From CATOSD01 sp965226695 (GTDB lineage Bacteria > Chloroflexota > Dehalococcoidia > Lucifugimonadales > CATOSD01): a DNA stretch of 64,000 nucleotides. The position numbers and the translations under genes are program-made. The notes under the pieces were generated by a model. It ran no database searches and was not told where the DNA came from. It saw nothing but the letters and a program-made list of their open reading frames with translations. This document shows, one piece after another, positions 25,410-33,504 of this stretch (positions within the stretch are counted from its first letter, which is position 1; the number at the start of each line of letters is the position of its first letter). Location: the NCBI GenBank assembly GCA_965226695.1, contig OZ245405.1, forward strand, positions 868,001-932,000. Reading direction: 5' to 3'.

Positions 25410-26120
25410 TCAGATAACCGCTATTCGCTTCACGTAAATGCCCGGCGTGTGGATCGAGTTCGCGTCGAGCGCGCCCGGCTCCACGATCTCATCCACTTCT
25501 ATGATGGTGACGCGCGCGGCCGTGGCCATCACCGCGTTGAAGTTGCGCGAGGTGCCGCGGTACGTCACGTTGCCCAGGGTATCGGCGACGTGCGCCCTCA
25601 GCAGGGCGAAGTCGGCTGTCAAGCCCATCTCCATCACGTACTCGCGCCCGTCGAACTCGCGCGTCTCCTTGCCCTCGGCCAGCAGCGTGCCGACGCTGGT
25701 TGGCGTATAGAACGCCGGAATGCCCGCGCCGCCGGCCCGGATGCGCTCTGCGAGCGTGCCCTGCGGCACCACCTCGAGGTCGACTTTGCCCTCGCGGTAG
25801 GCGCGCTCGAACGACGTCGGCCTGGACGGCGAGGGCGAGACGGGGTAAGAAGCGATGACCTTCTTCACCTGCTCGTTGTCGATGAGTATACCGATGTCTA
25901 TCGGGCGCGTCCCCGGTATCGTGCCGAAGCCGATCACGCTTGCGAGCCCCGCTGTGTTGCTGATTATCGTCAGGTCTCGCGCGCCGTGGTCTCGCAGGGC
26001 GCGTATCAGATTCTGAGGCGTGCCGCCCGGCCCGGCGAATCCGTCAATCATCAGCATCGCGCCGTCGGGTATGTCCGAAACGGCCTCGTCGAAGCTCTTG
26101 GCTACCTTGTCTATCGCCAT
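25410..26120 (-). CDS. 3-oxoacid CoA-transferase, subunit A family
   Basis: 236 aa with the CoA-transferase A opening DIPDGAMLMIDGFAGPGGTPQNLI and the later segment GNVTYRGTSRNFNAVMATAA. The A subunit normally pairs with a B subunit carrying the catalytic glutamate; no B gene is adjacent, which is unusual. The stop lies 9 bases before trpB. It may act with an unlinked B subunit in short-chain oxoacid activation. Confidence 0.88.
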   Translation of the reverse strand: MAIDKVAKSFDEAVSDIPDGAMLMIDGFAGPGGTPQNLIRALRDHGARDLTIISNTAGLASVIGFGTIPGTRPIDIGILIDNEQVKKVIASYPVSPSPSRPTSFERAYREGKVDLEVVPQGTLAERIRAGGAGIPAFYTPTSVGTLLAEGKETREFDGREYVMEMGLTADFALLRAHVADTLGNVTYRGTSRNFNAVMATAARVTIIEVDEIVEPGALDANSIHTPGIYVKRIAVI

Positions 26121-26162
26121 GTCGTCATCCGTCTGCTGTCCGGCCCTGGATGCGTGCCGTGC

Positions 26163-26489
26163 CTACGCGCGCGAGCGGCGCGGCGGCGCGAACACCACCA
26201 GCATCTCCAGGTCTTCCTCAATGGAGTGGAAGCGGTGCTCGACGGCCGTTCCCACGAACACCACGCTGCCAGGACCCACGGCGCGGTCTTCTCCAGACAC
26301 GCTTATCTGCCCGCGCCCACGAACAATATAGTAGATTTCGTCCTCCGTGTGTGGCTGCTGCGGGTCGATTTCTCCCGCAGCGAGCCGGTATATGCCAAGG
26401 CTCAGGTCGGCGCTCTCGAAGAAGTCCAGATAGCGCTCGCCCGACTCGGCGCGCTGCGCGAGAAGGTCGGCAATCTCCCAGGCGTCCAA
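26163..26489 (-). CDS. Cupin-domain protein
   Basis: About 108 aa from a TTG at 26489, selected because AGGAG lies 9 bases upstream and no ATG or GTG is available after the ABC permease stop. The two cupin motifs are EIDPQQPHTEDEIYYIVRGRG and VFVGTAVEHRFHSIEEDLEM, with likely metal ligands His, Glu and His. It might be a small dioxygenase, isomerase or sensor; function is not predictable. It lies 27 bases downstream of the ABC-2 permease stop. Confidence 0.8.
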   Translation of the reverse strand: MDAWEIADLLAQRAESGERYLDFFESADLSLGIYRLAAGEIDPQQPHTEDEIYYIVRGRGQISVSGEDRAVGPGSVVFVGTAVEHRFHSIEEDLEMLVVFAPPRRSRA

Positions 26490-26515
26490 GGTGCGGTGCT
26501 CCTCTCGTTCGATTG

Positions 26516-27610
26516 TCAGCGGAAGCGGAAGGTGCGCATGGAGACTACGGTGCTCAGCACTATCCACCCTACCACTATGGCGAGCTGCGTGGGAAAGTCC
26601 CAGAACATGCCGGAATCCAGCGCGACGCTCCTGAACATCTCCAGCAGCGGAGCCAGCGGCAGGTACTCTATTACGAACAACAGCACCGTCGGCAGGCTGT
26701 CGGTTGGGAAGAAGACGCCGGACAGGAACATCAGCGGCAGCGAGACGGCATTGCCCAGTCCGCTGGCGGCGGCGACGGTCTTGGAGAACGCCCCGACGAT
26801 GAAGCCGAGGTTCAGGAACACCAGGTTGCCCATCAGAATCAGGACGCAGAGCTGCGGCGCCTGGCTCAACGGAATCTGCACACCGAATATGGCCATGCCC
26901 ACCGCCAGTATGATGGCGGCCTGCACGATGGATAGCAGCAGCGAGGCGAGTATCTGCGCCGCCACGAAAACCCTCACCTTCAGCGGCGTGGACTGTATGC
27001 GTATGAGTATGCGCTTTTCGCGGTACACGGCGATGGTCGTGGCCAGCCCGATGATGGAGAAACTCATCACGCCCCACACGGCGAGGCCGGGCAGCAGGAA
27101 GTCGATGTAGCTGGTGTCCCCGGACGACCCCGACTCGCCGGCGCCCCGCGCGTCGAGGACCAGGCGAACGGGCGCCCGCGCCAGCTCCAGGTTCGCGCTG
27201 TCGATGAAGCTGGCAACCGCGCCGACGACTACCCCGCCGAATGCGTTGCTCTCGTCATACAGAAGCTCCAGCCGCGCCGGGGGATTGCTGGCCACGGTCC
27301 CGGCCAGGCCCTCCGGGATGATCAGCAGATGCCCTAGGTCGCCGTCCTCCACCTGCCGCCGCGCTTCCTCCTCGTCGTCCCGCGCCTCGACCTCGAGCCC
27401 GCCCATCTCGGACAGGTTCCGCACCAGGCCGCGCGACATGTCGTCCCCGGCATTGTCGATTACGCCGACCACCTGTGGCGAATCGACGTCCCTGAAGAAG
27501 AGGCCGAACACGACCACGAACAGCAGCGGGAACGCGAGCGCCCAGAACAGCGCCTGCTTGTCGCGCAGGATCATCTTCATGTTCGCCAAGGCGAGGTGGT
27601 AAACGATCAC
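26516..27610 (-). CDS. ABC-2 type transporter permease
   Basis: 364 aa from a GTG. One N-terminal membrane segment (ALFWALAFPLLFVVVFGLFF) is followed by a large external domain and five C-terminal membrane segments, the layout of ABC-2 exporters of the YhaP/NatB and drug-efflux types. Its ATPase gene is immediately upstream, with a Family A repeat lying between them. Likely exports a hydrophobic compound or drug. Confidence 0.9.
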   Translation of the reverse strand: MIVYHLALANMKMILRDKQALFWALAFPLLFVVVFGLFFRDVDSPQVVGVIDNAGDDMSRGLVRNLSEMGGLEVEARDDEEEARRQVEDGDLGHLLIIPEGLAGTVASNPPARLELLYDESNAFGGVVVGAVASFIDSANLELARAPVRLVLDARGAGESGSSGDTSYIDFLLPGLAVWGVMSFSIIGLATTIAVYREKRILIRIQSTPLKVRVFVAAQILASLLLSIVQAAIILAVGMAIFGVQIPLSQAPQLCVLILMGNLVFLNLGFIVGAFSKTVAAASGLGNAVSLPLMFLSGVFFPTDSLPTVLLFVIEYLPLAPLLEMFRSVALDSGMFWDFPTQLAIVVGWIVLSTVVSMRTFRFR

Positions 27611-27621
27611 GGCAATGGCTG

Positions 27622-27685
27622 GTCCCTTCTCCCTCTGGGGGAAGGTTAGAGCTTGCCCCGTACTCGATACGGGGAAGGGGGCGGG
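27622..27685 (+). repeat. Family A repeat with 24-bp palindrome insert
   Basis: CCCTTCTCCCTCTGGGGGAAGG stem-like start, GTTAG, then the unit at 27650-27673 (one substitution), then GAAGGGGGCGGG. It lies inside the ABC exporter operon between ATPase and permease genes. Confidence 0.85.
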
Positions 27686-28669
27686 TTAGTCCCTAAGGCT
27701 GCGCCCCGTCAGCGCCAGGAACACGTCCTCAAGGTTGGAGGGGATTACTTCCAGGTGGGTCAGCGTGGCTCCCGATGCGGCCGCCCAGGCTATAGTCGCG
27801 GGCACCGTGGCCGATGCGTCCGACGAGCTGAGCCTGTATGCGCCGTCGTCGTCCACGCGCGCGTCCGTGACGCCGGCCAGGCCGCGCAGCTCGTCGAGGC
27901 CGTGTGCCTCCCCGGTGGCCAGCTTCACCTCGTACGGCACGTCCAGCGACGCCACGAGGTTCGCCGGTGTGTCAAGCGCCACTATCTTGCCGTCGTCCAT
28001 GATCGCGACCCTGTCGCAAAGCTGCTCGGCCTCTTCCATGTAGTGCGTTGTGAGCACGATGGTGCGCCCGTCGCGGTTCATGGCCCGCACGAAGTCCCAC
28101 AGGCTGCGGCGTGCCTGGGGGTCCAGGCCGGTGGTCGGCTCGTCCAGGAACACCACCTCGGGGTCGTTCACGAGCGTGGCGGCGATGGCGAAGCGTTGCT
28201 GCTGGCCGCCGGAGAGCTTTGCGACGGTCGCGCCGGCCCTCTCACCCAGGCCCACCGTGTCGAGCAATTCCTCGTAGGGTGCGCTTCGTTCGTAGAATCT
28301 CCCGAAGAGTTCGAGTATCTCCCTGAGCGTGAGGTGGTCGAAGTAGGCGGAGGCCTGGAGCTGAACGCCGATGCGCTCGCGGATGCGCGCCGAGTCCCGG
28401 CGTGTCTCCATGCCCAGCACCATCGTGCGGCCGGACGTCGGCTCGGTCAGTCCCTCGATGCACTCCAGCGTGGTGGTCTTGCCCGCGCCGTTGGGGCCGA
28501 GTATGCCGAACACCTCGCCCTCGGCAACGCCAAAGGATATGCCGTCGACGGCTGTGAGGCTGCCGTACCGCTTGGTCAGGTTCTCCACTTCGATAACGGT
28601 GGCCTGTTCGCCGCCGTGCGCGGGTGCGGGCCGGGCTGTATTGGGGCTGTCGTGTGGGGTCATCGTCAT
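27686..28669 (-). CDS. ABC transporter ATP-binding protein (ABC-2 exporter)
   Basis: About 327 aa from ATG 28669 or 28663. Walker A GPNGAGKTTT, Q-loop VQLQASAYFDHLT, signature LSGGQQQR, Walker B VVFLDEPTTGLDP and H-switch TTHYMEEAEQL are all intact. The C-terminal 90 residues match the extension common in DrrA/CcmA-like export ATPases. Pairs with the permease gene that follows. Confidence 0.93.
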   Translation of the reverse strand: MTMTPHDSPNTARPAPAHGGEQATVIEVENLTKRYGSLTAVDGISFGVAEGEVFGILGPNGAGKTTTLECIEGLTEPTSGRTMVLGMETRRDSARIRERIGVQLQASAYFDHLTLREILELFGRFYERSAPYEELLDTVGLGERAGATVAKLSGGQQQRFAIAATLVNDPEVVFLDEPTTGLDPQARRSLWDFVRAMNRDGRTIVLTTHYMEEAEQLCDRVAIMDDGKIVALDTPANLVASLDVPYEVKLATGEAHGLDELRGLAGVTDARVDDDGAYRLSSSDASATVPATIAWAAASGATLTHLEVIPSNLEDVFLALTGRSLRD

Positions 28670-28802
28670 CCGGGAGTGGAGTTGTGGTCGTTTCGGCCTC
28701 GGAGCCGTGAGCCGCACGCGAGAGGACGCGCCCACACATGGTAGCAGAAAACCGCAGCGCTCTGCCCCGCCCACTCCACGGTGATTCCCCCGGCCCCTGT
28801 CG

Positions 28803-28827
28803 GTAGGGGCGGGTTTCAAACCCGCCC
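28803..28827. repeat. Family B palindrome
   Basis: GTAGG plus GGGCGGGTTT/AAACCCGCCC, identical to the 12217 and 61312 copies. Confidence 0.88.
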
Positions 28828-28887
28828 GCGCCAAGTATGTGGCCCAGCCACCAACCCACCCAAGAAGCGCTCCCGTCTTCCCCTCCC

Positions 28888-28915
28888 GTCATTCCGGCCC
28901 CCGAGCCGGAATCCA
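28888..28915. repeat. Family C palindrome
   Basis: Same hairpin as 15327-15354, with ATTCCGGC and GCCGGAAT arms. Confidence 0.85.
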
Positions 28916-28949
28916 GAGGAACGGGAACCTCGCGCCGAACTTCCCCCGC

Positions 28950-31253
28950 CTACCTTCTGACCCGGTTGACACCGCGGGCGGAGAATGACGCCAGAATGGG
29001 CGACTGCTGCCCGTACCAGTGGATGGCGAGGTAGTGCTTGGCTCGCGTGGTAGCCATGTAAAGCAGCTTCTTGTTGAACAAGGTGTCGCTGAAGGCGTCG
29101 TTTACACCCATCACGATCACCGCGTCGTACTCCAGCCCCTTGACGTCGGGGATGCGCGCGAGCAGTGTTCGAGAATCCGTGTGTTGTTCCTGCCCAACGA
29201 GCACGATCTCGCCGACTCCCCGCTCCTTGCAGTAATCGCTGAACCGCTTCAGGTTGCCCTGGTCGCGGACCAGTATCGCGACCACCGCGTCGCCCATCTC
29301 GTCCAGCGAGCGGATTCGGTCTATGTCGTCGATAATCCCCTGGTACATCGCGGCACTGTTCCTGTACCGGCTGTACTCTACACGGTGGCCCTCGCGTTCA
29401 AACGGAATGGGCGCGGGGATGTTCCTGTCGAACGTCCTGAGAATCCTGTTGTTGAACAGGGTAATCTGTCGGCTGGACCTGTAGGACCTGCGGGCGCGCT
29501 GCACCTCGATCTCCGACCGCCCGAATACGCGCTCAACCTCCCTCCAACCTCTGATTCCCCGGTAAGGCGTAAGCCTCTGCGCGGTGTCGCCAAGCACCGT
29601 GAACCAGTTGTTCAGCGAGCTCGCCGCCAGCAATTTGAACTCGATAGGCGAGATGTCCTGGGCCTCGTCGACCACTACGTGTCGATAGCTGGGACTTATA
29701 GTGTCGTTCAACAGATGGTCCAGGTAGGCCAGCGCGCCCACGTCGGCGTCGTCGAACTCTTGGCCCCGGAGCCTGGCCGCCGACTTCGCGAGCTCGTCGG
29801 CTACGTCTTCCGACATACCCGCTCCGGCCAGATGCGCCATCCTTTCCGGGTCGGACAGGAGAGAGCGGTACTCATCTCTGAAGTCGCAATGGCTCCACGC
29901 CGTGTCGCACCATTGCCCCACGGCGGCGCGGACTTCGGCCCGCCGCCTATCCCGCTCCCTGCGTTGCTCTTCAAGCGTACTTCCTGGCGGTAGGATACGA
30001 GGCCGGCCTGGGTCCGGAGCCTGGACTAAGCTGGCGATCCGGTCGATGAACTGCTCTCTGCGGCGATTCAGCCGTCGCCCCCGCTCCGACGGCTGGAGCG
30101 CGGCGTTCAGCGCCGACCTGATTTGAGGCCCGGACACCCCGGGCGTCGAGTCCAGCCCGGGTATCTCAGTTGGAATTCGCAGGCATCTCCGCCTGATCTC
30201 CCTTGCCTTCTCCGCCACGTATCCCTCGATGGCGTCAGCCATGGCGAGAGACCCCTTGAAAGTCTCGGCGGCCTCGTCGAAGCGAGTCATCTCGCCGCGG
30301 GCCAGCAGATCGCTCCAGGCCCTCGCGCGGACGGGCGTGCTCACGGACAGTTGCCTGCCCAGCCACTCGCTGAACCTCACCCGGTCCACGCCCTCATGCA
30401 CGCCCAGGGATGGCAGTATGTCGGCTGCGTACTCGAGGAACGCCTGCGACGGCCCTACGAACAGTGTGGTGCTAGGCGTCGGGCGCTCCGATTCCGCTAT
30501 GTCGCTGAACGGGGACAGCAGGAACGCGATGCGGTGCAACCCTATCTCGCTCTTGCCGCTTCCCGCCGCGCCTTGCACGATCAGGACCCTGTCGCTGACG
30601 TTCGCGATGTTTTCGTACTGGTCGGGCTCGATGGTCTCCACGATCACCTGGAGGTGTCCATCGCCGCTTCCGACGCCGCTCACCGCCTCCGAGAGTATCT
30701 CCCGCCTCGCCGTGGAGGGTGCCGGGAGCTGCCGCCGGAATATGTCGGTCACGCCCTCGAGCTCCCGGCTGCGAATCCTGATGTATCTCTTGAGGTCTAC
30801 CCTCGTCGCGATGTATCCCCTGGGGGCCGTGTACCCATCCTCGTAGCTCTGCGTATACCACAGCTTTCCCACCGGGCTGGTCCAGCTATAGACGTCCTTG
30901 CCCCGGATGAAGACGATCCCCAGGTATATCGTCCGTGGTGGCGATGGCGGTGGCGGTGGCAGGGGCGTGCCGTCTTCCAGCGGTTCGTCGGTCGCGTTGG
31001 CCTGTTCATCGTCCTTGTGGAAATAATCGAGACGCCCGAAGTAGGGCTGGTCGATGGCCGAGTAGAACGAATCGGCGTTCGCTTGCAGAATCTGCTGAAT
31101 CGCGTCCGCCGCCTCCTGGAGCGCGGCAGTCGCCGGCATCTGCCCTTCCAACCGGAGGCGCTCCGCCTCGATATGCTGGACTACGTCAGCCAACTTCGCG
31201 GCTTCCTCCGCGAATGCCGCGTCCCGGGAATCTCTTTCATTTAGCTCAACCAT
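28950..31253 (-). CDS. HelD-like superfamily 1 helicase
   Basis: 767 aa, the usual HelD length. An N-terminal helical region (about 1-70, rich in A/E/L) is followed by PYFGRLDYFHKDDE and VYSWTSPVGKLWYTQ, which match the HelD family segment FGRIDF...VYDWRSPI. Walker A is VQGAAGSGKSEIGLHR; Walker B is HVVVDEAQDIS; later motifs are LGDTAQRLTPYRG, RRSYRSSRQIT, DVKGLEYDAVIVMG and MATTRAKHYLAIHW. HelD proteins bind RNA polymerase and use ATP to strip it from DNA. The start overlaps the preceding stop by 8 bases, so translation is coupled to the small zinc-ribbon gene. A general DNA-repair helicase is the main alternative. Confidence 0.87.
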   Translation of the reverse strand: MVELNERDSRDAAFAEEAAKLADVVQHIEAERLRLEGQMPATAALQEAADAIQQILQANADSFYSAIDQPYFGRLDYFHKDDEQANATDEPLEDGTPLPPPPPSPPRTIYLGIVFIRGKDVYSWTSPVGKLWYTQSYEDGYTAPRGYIATRVDLKRYIRIRSRELEGVTDIFRRQLPAPSTARREILSEAVSGVGSGDGHLQVIVETIEPDQYENIANVSDRVLIVQGAAGSGKSEIGLHRIAFLLSPFSDIAESERPTPSTTLFVGPSQAFLEYAADILPSLGVHEGVDRVRFSEWLGRQLSVSTPVRARAWSDLLARGEMTRFDEAAETFKGSLAMADAIEGYVAEKAREIRRRCLRIPTEIPGLDSTPGVSGPQIRSALNAALQPSERGRRLNRRREQFIDRIASLVQAPDPGRPRILPPGSTLEEQRRERDRRRAEVRAAVGQWCDTAWSHCDFRDEYRSLLSDPERMAHLAGAGMSEDVADELAKSAARLRGQEFDDADVGALAYLDHLLNDTISPSYRHVVVDEAQDISPIEFKLLAASSLNNWFTVLGDTAQRLTPYRGIRGWREVERVFGRSEIEVQRARRSYRSSRQITLFNNRILRTFDRNIPAPIPFEREGHRVEYSRYRNSAAMYQGIIDDIDRIRSLDEMGDAVVAILVRDQGNLKRFSDYCKERGVGEIVLVGQEQHTDSRTLLARIPDVKGLEYDAVIVMGVNDAFSDTLFNKKLLYMATTRAKHYLAIHWYGQQSPILASFSARGVNRVRR

Positions 31254-31590
31254 TGGAAACTTCCTCGGACTTTCGGCACTTTGAGAATGGGGTGCGCTCT
31301 GGTTGGCGTGATATTTGGAGCGGTCTTCGGACTTCGCGCCTGACTGCGGCGCACTTGGCCTCTAAGTCGTCGAACCACAAGACGAGGCTCCGCATCTTCT
31401 CTCGGCCAGCCCTACGCTTGTTCCTATGGCCGATGTGCCAGCCTTGATGTCGGCGACACTGATATGCGTTCATGTCTGAAAAGATTATTTGTTGCTTGTA
31501 CTTATGCACTGCATTCTCCGCTTCCTCTTGGTGCTTAAAGAGTCTCTTGTTTGAGCAAGAGATCCTTCCACTCATCCGCGTAGTCCTCAT
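31246..31590 (-). CDS. Small zinc-ribbon-like protein
   Basis: 114 aa from ATG 31590, which follows AGGAGG closely. The first 60 residues resemble a recurrent small family with CSNKRLF.HQEEAENAVHK and then AYQCRRHQGWHIGHRNK; a Cys and Cys/His/His set could hold one zinc. The C-terminal half is arginine-rich. Its stop overlaps the helicase start. Function unknown; DNA, RNA or protein binding is plausible. Confidence 0.75.
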   Translation of the reverse strand: MRTTRMSGRISCSNKRLFKHQEEAENAVHKYKQQIIFSDMNAYQCRRHQGWHIGHRNKRRAGREKMRSLVLWFDDLEAKCAAVRREVRRPLQISRQPERTPFSKCRKSEEVSNG

Positions 31591-31640
31591 GCTGCCTCCT
31601 TCTGTCACTCGTCCCTTTTCGTCCAGCCGCCTGTATCTTC

Positions 31641-32126
31641 TTACCATGGCACGTCTTCCTCCTCTTCGTCCGAGTCGTTCTGGTCGGCATCCGCGTCGAT
31701 AGCCGCTTCTTCACGCGGCTCCGATAGCCGCCATTTCCCGTTGCCGACACTCTCAAAACGCGCATCGAGGCTGAGATGCGCACTGACGTTGTTGATGGGG
31801 CGCTGACCCCCGATCTGTACACCCATCCTTACGAGCCTGTCGTAAATCTCCCTTCTGTGAAGCGGGCCTTCCGCAGTCAGAATCTCAGCTATCACATTTC
31901 GAGGGCTTTTGTCTGCGCCCTGGTATTGTGACCGGCCCGAACGCTCAGAGCGTGAATGCGTTGGAACTGGAGATGTCGGCGAGGGTGGTCCGCCACCTTG
32001 CTTTACACGTTCGAAATAGAGCAAAGTCGTTGTGAGCGCTTGAAGCTGTTCGTCGATACTGCGCTTTTCCGCCTCCAGTCGGCTGATAGCCGCCCTCAGA
32101 TCGCTGATGGTAGATTTGTTGTCCAT
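31641..32126 (-). CDS. Coiled-coil, HARE-HTH-like winged-helix protein with acidic C-terminal tail
   Basis: 161 aa with GGAG upstream of ATG 32126. Residues about 5-45 form a coiled coil (LRAAISRLEAEKRSIDEQLQAL). Residues about 75-135 resemble HARE-HTH domains: VIAEILTAEGPLHRREIYDRL, then NNVSAHLSLDARFESVGNGKWRL. The last 25 residues are strongly acidic (DADADQNDSDEEEED). RNA polymerase delta of Firmicutes has the same HARE-HTH plus acidic tail plan, although it lacks a coiled coil. This gene leads the operon that ends with the HelD-like helicase. Confidence 0.8.
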   Translation of the reverse strand: MDNKSTISDLRAAISRLEAEKRSIDEQLQALTTTLLYFERVKQGGGPPSPTSPVPTHSRSERSGRSQYQGADKSPRNVIAEILTAEGPLHRREIYDRLVRMGVQIGGQRPINNVSAHLSLDARFESVGNGKWRLSEPREEAAIDADADQNDSDEEEEDVPW

Positions 32127-32298
32127 ACCTCTCCTCCTTTACTACTGGTTTGTTTAACAAATGTTAGATGTGAATTAGAGTAACTCTGGTTCACCTGACG
32201 GTCTAATCAACCTTTTAAGGAACAGTAAACGATACTAAGAGTCCTGAGAGTCCAAAACACCTAAGCGGCAACATGCAACTTATAGTCTCTTGTCCCAC

Positions 32299-32347
32299 CC
32301 AATATTGCCTAATTGCGCCTACTGAAAAGGCAATTAGGCAATATTGG
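32299..32347. promoter_or_regulatory. 18-bp perfect inverted repeat, AT-rich
   Basis: CCAATATTGCCTAATTGC (32299-32316) and its exact complement (32330-32347) are separated by 13 bases. It lies 4 bases after the stop of the 64-aa gene and about 170 bases upstream of the HARE-HTH gene. No T-run follows on either strand, so an operator or structured RNA fits better than an ordinary terminator. Confidence 0.75.
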
Positions 32348-32351
32348 ATAG

Positions 32352-32546
32352 CTAGACTAACGCGCTAAGGAAGCTAACCATAATCGCCCTACTTTCGCTG
32401 GGTGTACTGCCTCGGGGAATATCTACGCCTAGTTCGTATTTAATTTTCCGTATAGTCTTTTCGATTGCTCGGCTAGCGCCCCTCGTTTCCGCTTCATTAA
32501 TCAGTTTGTCCAATGGTCTGTTATAGTATTGTGGCTTGCGGTTCAT
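32352..32546 (-). CDS. Small basic hypothetical protein
   Basis: 64 aa with a strong AGGAGG five bases before ATG 32546. The sequence (LDKLINEAETRGASRAIEKTIRKIKYELG) is helical and basic, and there is no recognised domain. Lower GC than the genome average and the adjacent 18-bp inverted repeat suggest it belongs to the same acquired block as the HARE-HTH/HelD operon. It could be a small DNA-binding regulator. Confidence 0.6.
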   Translation of the reverse strand: MNRKPQYYNRPLDKLINEAETRGASRAIEKTIRKIKYELGVDIPRGSTPSESRAIMVSFLSALV

Positions 32547-32876
32547 TTTGTCCTCCTTTGTCTCAAGTGCAAATCACCAAATGCGCCGATTGCCCGTAGG
32601 ATACACGCCCTCTGACTCAAAGTCAAGGGTGTTCTGGTTCAACTTTCGGCGAATACCAGTTGGGATGGTGATAGGCTGGATATTCGCAAACGTAGCCTGC
32701 ATATCTGGAGAGAGTGGAACTCGCGTGGGGCGCACATACATCAGTTCCACTCCAGCGCCCCCACCCTCGCGCCCCCACCCTCGCCCCCCCCTTCAAACTT
32801 CCTTAACATGTGCCCCCTATAGTGTGTAGCAGACGGGCAGAGTCCCGATTCTGGTTCACCACGGAGGTGCCGATAC
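32547..32876. other. Regulatory intergenic region upstream of the secreted DUF2680-like gene
   Basis: No gene is seen. It holds the inverted repeat GAGTGGAACT (32712-32721) with AGTTCCACTC (32743-32752), a tandem pair of CGCCCCCACCCTCG (about 32757-32784), and a TATAGT -10-like box near 32818-32823, about 55 bases before the ATG at 32877. The inverted repeat could be an operator. Confidence 0.5.
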
Positions 32877-33419
32877 ATGAAGTGGAGATGGCTGATTGGC
32901 GGAGTGGCGGCGGCGGTCGTGATGCTGAGCGTGGCCGGGGGCGCTATCATGGCGCAGCAGGCCGAAGGCGAAGAGTCGCGGATGTCCGCGTTCGCCGCGA
33001 AGGTTGCGAGCATACTGGGGCTGGAGGCGGACGACGTGGAGGACGCGATGGAACAGGCCAGAGAGGAACTGGCCGACGAGGCGCTGGCCGACAAGCTCGA
33101 CGAGTTGGTCGAAAAGGGCACTATAACCCAGGCGCAGGCCGACGAGTACGAGTCGTGGATCGAGTCCAGGCCCGATGGCTTCATGTTCCGCCGATGGCGA
33201 GGCGGCGATACCCTGGATGACAAGCTCGACGCCATGGTAGAAAGCGGCGATATCACCCAGGCACAGGCCGACGAGTACAAGACGTGGATCGAGTCTAAGC
33301 CCGATTTCCTCGAGTCCCTCGAGAAGCCCGGCCATCACAAGTTCCGTGACGGCCACTGGAAGAAGGGCCACGGAAGGGACTGGCACGGCTCCGAGTCCGA
33401 CTCGGACGACGACGCCTAG
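32877..33419 (+). CDS. Secreted protein with two DUF2680-like helical repeats
   Basis: 180 aa with an N-terminal signal peptide (WLIGGVAAAVVMLSVAGGAIMA). Two related modules follow: LVEKGTITQAQADEYESWIESRP and MVESGDITQAQADEYKTWIESKP, the pattern of DUF2680/YckD-like proteins. The C-terminus is rich in His, Lys and Asp (HHKFRDGHWKKGHGRDWHG) and could bind metal. A two-component system follows after a terminator, so this may be its target or part of its envelope sensing. Confidence 0.82.
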   Translation: MKWRWLIGGVAAAVVMLSVAGGAIMAQQAEGEESRMSAFAAKVASILGLEADDVEDAMEQAREELADEALADKLDELVEKGTITQAQADEYESWIESRPDGFMFRRWRGGDTLDDKLDAMVESGDITQAQADEYKTWIESKPDFLESLEKPGHHKFRDGHWKKGHGRDWHGSESDSDDDA

Positions 33420-33434
33420 CCGCCGGACCCGATA

Positions 33435-33468
33435 GGGTGAGGGGAGCCAATCTCCCCTCACCCTTTCT
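33435..33468 (+). terminator. Intrinsic terminator
   Basis: GGGTGAGGGGA and TCCCCTCACCC form a stem with a short loop (33435-33463), followed by TTTCT. It separates the secreted-protein gene from the response-regulator gene. Confidence 0.75.
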
Positions 33469-33504
33469 GAATCCTGTCAATCCCAGGCCGGGCAGGCCAA
33501 ACAA

